A stretch of DNA of 64,000 nt, taken from Ornithinimicrobium sp. F0845 (GTDB lineage Bacteria > Actinomycetota > Actinomycetes > Actinomycetales > Dermatophilaceae). The stretch lies in contig NZ_JALKAL010000007.1 of the NCBI RefSeq assembly GCF_023015765.1, positions 124,001-188,000 on the forward strand, written 5' to 3'. Every line of letters starts with the position of its first letter. The stretch's first letter is position 1. The notes under the pieces were generated by a model that made no database searches, was not told the DNA's origin, and saw only the letters and a list, made by a program, of their open reading frames with translations. Shown piece after piece: positions 26,030-33,587 of the stretch. The position numbers were made by a program, and so were the translations under genes.

Positions 26030-27475
26030 GCTCACTTTCGGTCTGCAGCCCGTCGGGCGCTGCTGACGAGGCGTGGCTCAAGAAGGGACTGCCCTGCTCG
26101 TAGTAGCACTGCCCACCTCGCCGTCCACATCGGTACGAGCGGCAGGTTGGGAGAAGAGTCATGGGACAGGTCATCATCGGGGTCGATCCCCACAAGCTGT
26201 CGGCAACCATCGAGGTCGTCGACCAGCAGGAGAAAAGGGTCGGCGCGGGCCGGTTCAGCACCGACCAGGCCGGGTACGCGGCGATGCGCAAGTACGCCAA
26301 GTCGTGGCCCGATCGCGTGTGGGCCGTGGAGGGCGCCAATGGTGCTGGGCGTCCGCTCGCGCAGCGGTTGCTCGAGGCCGGTGAGCACGTCGTCGACGTC
26401 CCGGCCAAGCTCGCCGCTCGGGTCCGGTTGTTCGACACCGGGCACAACCGCAAGACCGATGCGCTGGACGCGCACTCGATCGCGATCGTCGCCGTCCGCA
26501 CCGAAGGGCTGCGGGTGCTGAAGGTTGACGGCGAACTCGAGGCGCTGCGGATGTTGGCCGACCGACGCGAAGCGCTCACCCGGCGACGCGTCCAGAGCGT
26601 CAACCGGTTGCAGGCGCTGTTGGCCGAGCTGCTGCCGGGACAGGGCAAGAAGGACATCACCACAGGTCAGACGAAGGCCCTGCTCGCCTCGGTGCGTCCG
26701 CGTGACATCGCCGGCAGGACCCGTCGGCGGATCGCGGCCGAGGAGCTGGCGGAGCTGGTCGCGGTGGAGGCCAAGATCAAGAAGGCCACCGCCGAGCTCA
26801 AAGCGCCGGTGTTGGAGCGGGGGTCGACCTTAATGGACCTTCACGGTGTCGGGCCCGTTGTCGCCGCGCGGATCCTGGCCGATGTCGGTGACATCGCCCG
26901 GTTCGCCGACCGGAACAGGTTCGCGTCCTGGACCGGCACCGCCCCTTTGGACGCCTCGTCAGGAGAGCAGAACCGGCACCGGCTCTCCCGGGCGGGGAAC
27001 CGGCGGATGAACCACATGATCCACATCGCCGCGGTGACCCAGTTGCGGTTGCCCACCGAAGGCCGGGCCTACTACCGGCGCAAGCGATCCGAGCACAAGA
27101 AGCCGATGGAAGCACTGCGCTGCCTCAAGCGCCGCATCTCGGACGCGATCTACCGGCAGCTGGTGGCCGACGCACAACGCGCCGCCGCAGCCAGGTCCGA
27201 GGCGGGTCCGGGAGGGCACTGCGGGGCGTCACTTGAATCCAGCGCGGTCGACCTGCCCCCGCACATCGACACTTCGGATCAGCCACTTCCCGGACCCGCA
27301 CCCACGACGCTACCCCTGACCACGCCCACTGCGAAGCCCCTCCCGGGACCGGCTCCCCAGCCACCGCAACGACGCGCCAGAGCCGTCAAGGTGCAGCGCC
27401 CCACCGGACGAACGACCTTGACGGCGACAAGCGCCGGCGCACACTCGAAAGAGCCGATCCCGACCCCTTGACAAC
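26030..27475 (+). mobile_element. IS110-family insertion sequence, transposase intact
   Basis: The element contains one complete DEDD transposase gene. Ends are approximate, since IS110 elements usually lack clear inverted repeats. The 5' non-coding part (about 26030-26160) can fold (for example GCAGC-CCGTCGGGC-GCTGC near 26043) and is where IS110 elements of this group encode a bridge RNA. The 3' tail is duplicated as a relic at 21372-21552. Confidence 0.7.
26161..27471 (+). CDS. IS110-family transposase (DEDD)
   Basis: 436 residues. The RuvC-like DEDD catalytic domain is intact: D9 in GVDPHK, E57 in AVEGANGAGR, D100 and D103 in RKTDALDAHS. The C-terminal Tnp20 domain has the helix-hairpin-helix LHGVGPVVAARILADVGD and the serine-containing segment FASWTGTAPLDASSGEQ, LSRAGNRRMNH. 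A Pro/Ala-rich C-terminal extension of about 90 residues follows. Family members cut and rejoin DNA guided by a non-coding RNA from the element's flank. All expected residues are present, so it may be active. Confidence 0.93.
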   Translation: MGQVIIGVDPHKLSATIEVVDQQEKRVGAGRFSTDQAGYAAMRKYAKSWPDRVWAVEGANGAGRPLAQRLLEAGEHVVDVPAKLAARVRLFDTGHNRKTDALDAHSIAIVAVRTEGLRVLKVDGELEALRMLADRREALTRRRVQSVNRLQALLAELLPGQGKKDITTGQTKALLASVRPRDIAGRTRRRIAAEELAELVAVEAKIKKATAELKAPVLERGSTLMDLHGVGPVVAARILADVGDIARFADRNRFASWTGTAPLDASSGEQNRHRLSRAGNRRMNHMIHIAAVTQLRLPTEGRAYYRRKRSEHKKPMEALRCLKRRISDAIYRQLVADAQRAAAARSEAGPGGHCGASLESSAVDLPPHIDTSDQPLPGPAPTTLPLTTPTAKPLPGPAPQPPQRRARAVKVQRPTGRTTLTATSAGAHSKEPIPTP

Positions 27476-27625
27476 AGAAGGGAGCCGAAGTGACGCACCG
27501 GCGAGGGCTGCATTGCCAAGCCCCGCCGCTTCGCCGTGTCCGATCGCCCGGACGGTGTGGGTGACGACCTGTGGGCGGCAGAGCGTGATGTGACGCCCTC
27601 CCAAGTCGGTGACTTTGAATCCCAC

Positions 27626-28753
27626 TCACTCCTGGGGAGGGCGGGCGAGATCGGAGAGCTTGGCGGCGATCTCGGCGTCACGGCCCTGAGCGGCGTGCTG
27701 GTAGCGCAGCGCGGCGGCGACGGTCGAGTGGCCGAGACGTGCCTGCAGCTCGGCCAGCGTGGCGCCGGTCATGGCGGCCATGGTGGCTCCGGTGTGCCGC
27801 AGGTCGTGGATCCGAAGGTCCTCACGGCCGGCCGCGGCTCGGGCTTTTCGCCAGGCCGTGTGCAGCACCGTGGGTTGGAGATGACGCTGATGGTCGCGCA
27901 TCGAGGGGAAGAGCAGTGCATTCGCTTCCTGCCCCACGTGGATCTCCAGGTGCTGCTCCAGGGCGGGGACGATGTGCGGCGGCACGCTCACCTCACGGGT
28001 GCCGGCGGCCGACTTGGGTGTTCCGATGATCGGCTTGCCGCGGACCCATGACACCGCCCGTGTCACTTTGACGACGCCGTGGTTCAGGTCGAGGTCGCGC
28101 CGGCGCAGCTCGAGCACCTCCCCCACCCGCAGCGCGCACCAGGCGCACAGGAGGACGAGGGCACCGAGCTGGTCGGGCATCTCCTTCACGAGCACGTCCA
28201 GCTCGGCGAGCGTGGCCGGACGGATCTCCTTCTTGGTCGGCGGGTTGGAGGCAGCTCGGACGCGGCCCGGGTTGCTGGCGAGGAGCTCGTCGGTGACCGC
28301 GGTGGTCAAGATGGCCCGCAGCAGCGCGTAGGCGCGGGCGTTGACCGTGGGGTGGTCCGGCGACAGGCCGGCCCACCACCGGCGCACGAGGGCCGGCGTG
28401 AGGTCGGAGACGAGCAGGTCGCCGAACTCCGGCTCGAGGTAGCGCCGCAGCAGGTGCTCGTAGCCCTCACGTGTCCGCGGCTTGAGGGACCGGTCGGTGA
28501 GCCATTGGCGGGCGAACTCGTCGAACGTCGGTGGTGCCAGCCGCTCTGCGAGCTCCACCCGCCGCTTCGGCGCGACCCAGCCGTCGCTGTTCACCAAGGC
28601 ACACTCCTTGGCCAGCCAGGCCTCGGCATCAACCTTCGCGAGGAAGGTGTGCGGAGCAGTGTGGCGCGCGAGGTCAGGCCCCACGTAGGTGGCCTGCCAA
28701 CGCTTGGAAGGCAGCCGCCTCAGCGTTCCGAAGCCTCGTCTCGATGCCATCAC
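27626..28753 (-). CDS. Tyrosine recombinase / integrase
   Basis: 375 residues, full length. An N-terminal arm-binding domain and a SAM-like core-binding domain (about residues 75-160) precede the catalytic domain. All active-site residues are visible: R209 (CALRVGEVLEL), K247 (TPKSAAGTRE), H316 and R319 (IHDLRHTGAT), H342 (LGHST) and Y351 (LRYQH). The gene sits at the right edge of the island, 137 bp from a tRNA-Thr 3' fragment whose 3' end faces it, the usual int-att layout. No excisionase or replication gene is seen. The start region contains GTGCA-rich repeats. Confidence 0.93.
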   Translation of the reverse strand: MMASRRGFGTLRRLPSKRWQATYVGPDLARHTAPHTFLAKVDAEAWLAKECALVNSDGWVAPKRRVELAERLAPPTFDEFARQWLTDRSLKPRTREGYEHLLRRYLEPEFGDLLVSDLTPALVRRWWAGLSPDHPTVNARAYALLRAILTTAVTDELLASNPGRVRAASNPPTKKEIRPATLAELDVLVKEMPDQLGALVLLCAWCALRVGEVLELRRRDLDLNHGVVKVTRAVSWVRGKPIIGTPKSAAGTREVSVPPHIVPALEQHLEIHVGQEANALLFPSMRDHQRHLQPTVLHTAWRKARAAAGREDLRIHDLRHTGATMAAMTGATLAELQARLGHSTVAAALRYQHAAQGRDAEIAAKLSDLARPPQE

Positions 28754-28764
28754 GTCCCCATTTC

Positions 28765-28801
28765 GTGCATCATCCGTGCACTAAGGGTGGCACTTCGTGC
28801 C
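28765..28801. promoter_or_regulatory. GTGCA-type repeats upstream of the integrase
   Basis: The 40 bp before the integrase start hold GTGCAtcatccGTGCAC and the inverted repeat GGCAC-TTC-GTGCC (28789-28801). They could be integrase arm sites or an autoregulatory operator; this is inferred from position only. Confidence 0.35.
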
Positions 28802-28890
28802 CACTTCTGACAACACGTGACCACGCCAGCTCAGGACACACCTGCCGCGTTTCCCCAGGTCAGAGGGGTGAAACCGCTGGTCACGAGGAG

Positions 28891-28940
28891 AGCTGGCGAA
28901 GGGACTCGAACCCTCAACCACCTGTTTACAAGGCAGGTGC
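28891..28940 (-). other. tRNA-Thr(TGT) 3' half, putative attachment site
   Basis: Read leftward, this gives an anticodon arm with loop CTTGTAA (anticodon TGT), a variable region, a T-arm GAGGG-TTCGAGT-CCCTT and the 3' acceptor strand CGCCAGC-T. The anticodon stem has a C-A mismatch at its last pair. No acceptor 5' strand or D-arm is found; a GC hairpin (TGCGCCC...GGGCGCA) takes their place. So this is a tRNA fragment, as left by site-specific integration, not a working gene. No matching intact copy occurs elsewhere in the window. Confidence 0.65.
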
Positions 28941-28967
28941 GCCCGCGCCCCAGGGCGCATCTGCACG

Positions 28968-28999
28968 CAACCGCCCGGGTGCACCATGCCGGGCGGTTG
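28968..28999 (-). terminator. Hairpin terminator after hutF
   Basis: A perfect 11-bp inverted repeat, CAACCGCCCGG with CCGGGCGGTTG, and a 10-nt loop lie 36 bp past the hutF stop. It would end the hut transcript before the island. Confidence 0.6.
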
Positions 29000-29034
29000 G
29001 AGGGATCGCCTGAGCCAATGGCCGTGGCAAGGCC

Positions 29035-30465
29035 TCAGTGGGCCCCCTCCCAGAGGGGCTCGATGGCCTCCGCGAGCTGGGCCCCCAACCGCCGCCCGTC
29101 CTCGAGGCGGTGCCGCCCGTCCGTCACCACGACCTGACCGTCGACGATGACGGTGTCGACGTCGGCGGCGGTGGCCGACAGCAGGACCTGCGCGGGGTCG
29201 GAGCCCGCCGTGCGCGGGCTGTCCAGCCGCACCGCGACAAGGTCGGCCCGGGCCCCCACCTCGAGTCGGCCGGCGTCAGGCCAACCGATCGTGTCGTGCG
29301 CGGTGGCCGCCGCGAGCAGCTCCCCGGGCGAGAACCGCCCGCGCTGCAGGCTGTCCAGCCGCTCGTGCATCTCCAGCGCCCGCGCCTCCTCGATGAGGTC
29401 GATGACCGCGTGCTGGTCGGAGCCGAGCGAGAGCCGCACCCCGGCGTCGGCGAGCGCGCGGGCCGGCCCGATGCCGTCGGCCAGGTCCCGCTCGGTGGTC
29501 AGGCAGAAGCACGCGGTGGCGTGCGCGCTGCCCAGCAGGCCGATATCCGTCTCGGTCAGGTGCGTGGCGTGAACGGCGGTCAGGTTGGGTGCGAGGACGC
29601 CCTCCTCCGCCAGCAGCTGGGTCGGCGTCAGGCCGTGGGCCGCGAGAGTGGCCTCGTTCTCCGCCGGCTGCTCCGAGAGGTGGATGTGTAGGGGATCCGT
29701 GCCGTCGGCGACCCCGCAGTCGGGCACCAGTGCCAGCTGGTCGCGCGGGACCGCGCGCACCGAGTGGATCGCGCCGCCCAGCCGCAGGTGCGCCGGCCCA
29801 CCGGAAGTGTGGTCGGACAGCCCGGACACCCGCTCCGCCCACCGCTGCACGTCGCCGTCACCGAAGCGCAGCTGCGGGCCCTCGAGGGGCACGTGCCCGT
29901 CGGCGGTCAGCCCGCCGGAGAGATAGAGCGTGTCGAGCAGGGTCAGCCGGACGCCCGCCTCGGCCGCCGCCTGAATCAGCGCCTGGCCCATCGCGTTGGG
30001 GTCGTCGTAGGGCGTGCCCTCCAGCTGGTGGTGCAGGTAGTGGAACTCGCCCACCGCCGTCACCCCGGCCAGCGCCATCTCGGCATAGGTCGCGCGGGCG
30101 AGCCCGAGATAGCTGGCGGGGTCGAGCCGGGAGGCCACGGCATACATCCCCTCGCGCCACGTCCAGAAGGTCCCGCCGCCGTGGTGGGTGCGGCCGCGCA
30201 GCGCCCGGTGGAAGGCGTGGCTGTGGCAGTTGGCCAGGCCGGGCAGCACCACGCCCGGCAGCCGCTCGGCGCCGTCGGCCGCCGCCTGCTGGGCCGGCAC
30301 CCCGGACGTCACCGCGACGAACCGCCCACCGTCCACGACGAACACGACGTCGCGGGCCAGACCAGTGGGCAGGTGCGCCCACTCCGCGTGCCACTTCCGC
30401 TCACCCATTCTTGGGGAGGTTTTGTCCGCCCCCCACGCATTTTCGGGGAGGTTTTGCCCGCTCAT
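29035..30465 (-). CDS. hutF: Formimidoylglutamate deiminase
   Basis: 476 residues from ATG 30465, which overlaps the upstream kinase stop as ATGA and has GGGAG 8 bp before it. HutF converts N-formimidoyl-L-glutamate to N-formyl-L-glutamate and ammonia. Amidohydrolase markers: LANCHSHAFHRALRGR, HIHLSEQPAENE, VHATHLTE and LGSDQHAVIDL. The normal family start seems to be at KWHAEWAHLP; the first 20 or so residues are encoded by a paired repeat (30418-30456) also found at two other loci, so translation may instead begin at ATG 30408. The gene is last in the block amidohydrolase-kinase-hutF. Confidence 0.94.
   Translation of the reverse strand: MSGQNLPENAWGADKTSPRMGERKWHAEWAHLPTGLARDVVFVVDGGRFVAVTSGVPAQQAAADGAERLPGVVLPGLANCHSHAFHRALRGRTHHGGGTFWTWREGMYAVASRLDPASYLGLARATYAEMALAGVTAVGEFHYLHHQLEGTPYDDPNAMGQALIQAAAEAGVRLTLLDTLYLSGGLTADGHVPLEGPQLRFGDGDVQRWAERVSGLSDHTSGGPAHLRLGGAIHSVRAVPRDQLALVPDCGVADGTDPLHIHLSEQPAENEATLAAHGLTPTQLLAEEGVLAPNLTAVHATHLTETDIGLLGSAHATACFCLTTERDLADGIGPARALADAGVRLSLGSDQHAVIDLIEEARALEMHERLDSLQRGRFSPGELLAAATAHDTIGWPDAGRLEVGARADLVAVRLDSPRTAGSDPAQVLLSATAADVDTVIVDGQVVVTDGRHRLEDGRRLGAQLAEAIEPLWEGAH
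30405..30460 (-). repeat. Paired 32-bp-spaced motif, copy A (start of hutF)
   Basis: On the minus strand, CAAAACCTCCCCGAAAAT is followed exactly 32 bp later by CAAAACCTCCCCAAGAAT. The same architecture recurs at 50884 and 62894. Here it lies in the first codons of hutF or, if the later start is used, between kinase and hutF. Confidence 0.8.
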
Positions 30466-31118
30466 CGCGCACGCTCCCGGCCGGCAACGGACCCGCCGAC
30501 CTCCGGGGCCCGTCCCGGGGCGACGCCGATGACCTCGAGGAGCTCCGCCACGGCGTCCTCGGGCGAACCCGTCGTCACGATCTCGTGGTCCGCGGCGCGT
30601 CGCAGCAGCGGCTCCACCTCGGCCTGGTCCGCCAGCACCTTGACCTCCTCCTCCGGGGTCTTGCCGAAGGGGTTGGTCAGCCGGTCGCGCAGCCGCTGCC
30701 GCACCACGTCCGGCGGGGCGCTGAGCAGCACGATCTGGTCGAAGTCGTCGTGGAAACGCCCCTGGTTGCTCGCGCACCCCGCGACGAACAGCACGTCCTC
30801 CGGACTGTCGAGCACCTCGCGCACCCGGTCCTCCAGCCAGAGCACCTCGCCCGGCAGCCCGACGCTCTCGGTGGTGCAGCCGTCGTCGAGGTCGACGGCG
30901 GCTAACCCGCGCTCGCGCAGCAGACCGACGATCGTCGACTTGCCGACCGCAGACATCCCGGTGAGCAGTATGCGGGTGCGCCCGGTCCGCGCACCCGTGG
31001 CGGCGGGTGCGGGGCCGGCTGAGGGGGTGGCCGATGGGCCCGCTATTGGGCCGGCCGATGGGGTGGCCGTGGGGGTGGCGGTGGCCGAGGCTGAGGACGC
31101 GGCCGAGGGAGTGGTCAT
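30462..31118 (-). CDS. P-loop kinase-like protein in the hut operon
   Basis: 218 residues from ATG 31118. The first 45 residues are a Ser/Ala/Thr/Pro repeat, probably disordered. The rest is a small nucleotide kinase fold: Walker A LTGMSAVGKST (52-62), an acidic AAVDLDDG, a Q-rich FVAGCASNQGRF and Arg-rich lid VRQRLRDRL. It resembles AAA/shikimate-kinase-like proteins of unknown substrate. Both its start and its stop overlap neighbours by 4 bp (amidohydrolase before, hutF after), so it is made in step with histidine-degradation enzymes; why is unclear. Confidence 0.75.
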   Translation of the reverse strand: MTTPSAASSASATATPTATPSAGPIAGPSATPSAGPAPAATGARTGRTRILLTGMSAVGKSTIVGLLRERGLAAVDLDDGCTTESVGLPGEVLWLEDRVREVLDSPEDVLFVAGCASNQGRFHDDFDQIVLLSAPPDVVRQRLRDRLTNPFGKTPEEEVKVLADQAEVEPLLRRAADHEIVTTGSPEDAVAELLEVIGVAPGRAPEVGGSVAGRERAR

Positions 31119-32362
31119 GAGGTCACCAGGTCCGTCACGCACGTGGTCAGCGCGACGACGCCGGCGTGGCAGTCGTCGCGCTCGGCGTGCTCCTCCGGGC
31201 TGTGCGACACACCGGTCGGGTTGCGCACGAAGAGCATGGCCGAGGGCACCCCCGCCGCGGCCAGGATGCCCGCGTCGTGCCCGGCGCCGGTCCCGAGCAC
31301 CGGCACGCTCAGGGCGTCGTCGCGGCCCAGCACTCCCCGCAGCCGGTCGCTGAGCGGCTGGTCGAAGCGGGTGGTGCCCGTCCAGGACTCCTCGGTGACG
31401 GTGGCCCCGAAGTCGGCGGCGCGGGCCCGCAGCTCCTCGACGGTGGCGCGCACCTCGCCCTCGTCCGGTCCGCGGCTGTCGAGCCAGCCCGTCACGTGGC
31501 TCGGGATCGCGTTGACGCCACCTGGGGTGACGGCGACCTTCCCGACCGTGGCCACGCACCCGCGCAGCTGCGCGGTCCTGCGGGCACCGAGCACCAGGTC
31601 GGCATAGCCGAGCATCGCGTCGCGCCGGTCCTCGAGCCGGGTCGTGCCGGCGTGGTTGGCCTCCCCCGGGAAGTCGAAGCGCCACCGGCCGTGCGGCCAG
31701 ATGTCGCTGGCCACCGCGACCGGGACCCCCAGGTCGACCAGGCCCCGCCCCTGCTCCACGTGCAGCTCGACGAAGGCACCCACCCGGCCCAGCGTCTCCT
31801 CGTCCCGGCCCAGCGCCTGCGGGTCACGGCCGGCGGAGACGAGAGCCTCCGACATACTGACGCCGTCGGCATCGGTGAGCCCCAGCGCCCGCTCCGCGGT
31901 CATCGCCCCGGTGATCACCCGCGACCCGGCGCAGGCGACGCCGAACCTCGCCCCCTCCTCGTCGACGAAGTTGACCACTGCCAGGGGCCGGTCGGGCCGC
32001 ACCCCGGCCGTGCGCAACCCGTCCACGGTGGCGAGGGCGGAGACGACACCCAGCGGTCCGTCATACGCCCCGCCGTCCGGGACCGAGTCCAGGTGGGAGC
32101 CGATCGCGACGCCGGGGTTGCCCGCGGCCACCGCGTCGTCGACGCTGCCCGGACCCTCCCACCACCAGGCCCACTGGTTGCCCATGCGGTCCTCGACCAG
32201 GTCCAGGCCGCGGCGTGCGCACTCGGCGGCGAACCACTCGCGCAGGGCGTGGTCCTCGAGGGTCCAGGCGAACCGTCGGTAGCCGCCCGAGGAGACGCGG
32301 CCGACCGGCTCGAGGTCGGACCACATGCTGTCGAAGGAGGCGGTGACGTCCGGCGAGGTCAT
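31115..32362 (-). CDS. M20-family amidohydrolase (allantoate amidohydrolase-like)
   Basis: 415 residues. M20/hydantoinase-carbamoylase markers are clear: IGSHLDSVPDGGAYDG (metal His and Asp), VVNFVDEEGARFG, ELHVEQGRGL, the dimerisation-domain GEANHAGTTRLEDRRD and the C-terminal NPTGVSHSPEEHAE. Family members hydrolyse N-carbamoyl or related amides. Here it heads the block with hutF, which makes N-formylglutamate, and no hutG is present in the window; it may therefore remove the formyl group. It has a hut-type operator 52 bp upstream of the start codon. Confidence 0.88.
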   Translation of the reverse strand: MTSPDVTASFDSMWSDLEPVGRVSSGGYRRFAWTLEDHALREWFAAECARRGLDLVEDRMGNQWAWWWEGPGSVDDAVAAGNPGVAIGSHLDSVPDGGAYDGPLGVVSALATVDGLRTAGVRPDRPLAVVNFVDEEGARFGVACAGSRVITGAMTAERALGLTDADGVSMSEALVSAGRDPQALGRDEETLGRVGAFVELHVEQGRGLVDLGVPVAVASDIWPHGRWRFDFPGEANHAGTTRLEDRRDAMLGYADLVLGARRTAQLRGCVATVGKVAVTPGGVNAIPSHVTGWLDSRGPDEGEVRATVEELRARAADFGATVTEESWTGTTRFDQPLSDRLRGVLGRDDALSVPVLGTGAGHDAGILAAAGVPSAMLFVRNPTGVSHSPEEHAERDDCHAGVVALTTCVTDLVTS

Positions 32363-32414
32363 CCTTCGACTCTAGAGGGGCGGGCGGCCGTGCGGCGGTG
32401 CGGACGATCGCAGT

Positions 32415-32436
32415 GGTGTCCCACGGACGGGACACC
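32415..32436. promoter_or_regulatory. hut operator, copy 1
   Basis: GGTGTCCC-ACGGAC-GGGACACC: perfect 8-bp arms around 6 bp, 52 bp upstream of the amidohydrolase start. The same sequence architecture lies 51 bp upstream of hutH (52612-52633). Together they define a likely operator for a shared repressor or activator, with the nearby IclR protein as candidate. Confidence 0.7.
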
Positions 32437-32603
32437 TGTCGTGGCCGGACCATCTGCGGGTGACCTTCGCCGTGGCAGCCGCGACAGCGCCTCTCCGGCT
32501 CTTCTCTCCGAGAAGTCGCATCAAGAAGAAATAGAGGACAGAGCCTGTCCGCTACCCTCTCTACCGTGGGAGATGACCGCACCACCAACGGAAGGACGCG
32601 GAC

Positions 32604-33587
32604 ATGATCCACGCGGAGGGACTGACGAAGGACTTCGTCGGCCACAAGGAGACGGTGCACGCCGTGCGCGGCATCGACCTGCACGTCGAGCGCGGCGAGA
32701 CCGTCGCCGTGCTCGGCCCCAACGGGGCGGGCAAGACGACCACGATGCGGATGCTCACCACCCTGACCACGCCGACCGCGGGCACGGCACGGGTGGCGGG
32801 CTTCGACGTGCAGCGCGACCCGGCGCAGGTGCGGCGGCGCCTGGGCTACGTCGGCCAGGGCAACGGGGCCGGGCACGGGCAGCGCGCCCTGGACGAGCTC
32901 TACAGCCAGGGCGTCACCTTCGGCCTGGGCCGCCGGGAGTCCCGCGCCAGGGCCCAGGAGCTCATGGACGGGCTCGACCTGGCCGGCAAGGAGCGGACCA
33001 AGGTCTCCGACCTCTCCGGCGGTCAGCGCCGCCGGCTCGACGTCGCGATGGGCCTGATGCACGCGCCCGAGCTGCTCGTGCTCGACGAGCCGTCCACCGG
33101 GCTCGACCCGCACAACCGCGCCAACCTCTGGGAGCACATCGGGCAGCTGCGCCGGGAGCGGGCGATGACGCTGCTGCTGACCACCCACTACCTGGACGAG
33201 GCGGACGCCATGGCCGAGCGCGTGGTCATCGTCGACCACGGCAGCATCATCGCCGACGACACCCCCGAGCGGCTCAAGAGCCAGCACGCCGGTGACCGGC
33301 TGACCGTCACCGCCGGCGGCACGGAGTATGCCGTGCGGCTGGCCGAGCTGCTCTCCTCCTGGACGGGCACGGGGCAGGTCGAGGTCGCTGGCGCGACCGT
33401 CACCGCCGGTGTCGCGGCCGGGTCCACCCGCGTCGCGGAGCTGGTCCGCGCGGCGGACGCACACGGCATACTGCTCGCCGACATCCAGGTCCGGCGACCC
33501 ACCCTGGACGACGTCTTCCTGACCCTCACCGGCCGCAGCCTGCGCGAGACCGGCGCCACCCACGAGGCCGAGGAGGCCGCAGCATGA
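32604..33587 (+). CDS. ABC transporter ATP-binding protein (DrrA-like)
   Basis: 327 residues; GGAAGGA precedes the ATG. Walker A LGPNGAGKTTT (38-48), signature LSGGQRRRLD, Walker B LLVLDEPSTGLDP and the H-loop TTHY are intact. The extended C-terminus (about residues 230-320) is the DrrA-type domain that docks to the permease. The group exports drugs or other hydrophobic compounds. It overlaps the permease start by 4 bp. Confidence 0.93.
   Translation: MIHAEGLTKDFVGHKETVHAVRGIDLHVERGETVAVLGPNGAGKTTTMRMLTTLTTPTAGTARVAGFDVQRDPAQVRRRLGYVGQGNGAGHGQRALDELYSQGVTFGLGRRESRARAQELMDGLDLAGKERTKVSDLSGGQRRRLDVAMGLMHAPELLVLDEPSTGLDPHNRANLWEHIGQLRRERAMTLLLTTHYLDEADAMAERVVIVDHGSIIADDTPERLKSQHAGDRLTVTAGGTEYAVRLAELLSSWTGTGQVEVAGATVTAGVAAGSTRVAELVRAADAHGILLADIQVRRPTLDDVFLTLTGRSLRETGATHEAEEAAA

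Noticed and set aside
28891-28965. Functional tRNA-Thr gene
   Set aside because: No 5' acceptor strand or D-arm pairs with the 3' half, and the anticodon stem has a mismatch.
31166-33295. 709-residue open frame on the + strand
   Set aside because: Runs antisense through the M20 amidohydrolase and out of frame through the ABC ATPase gene.
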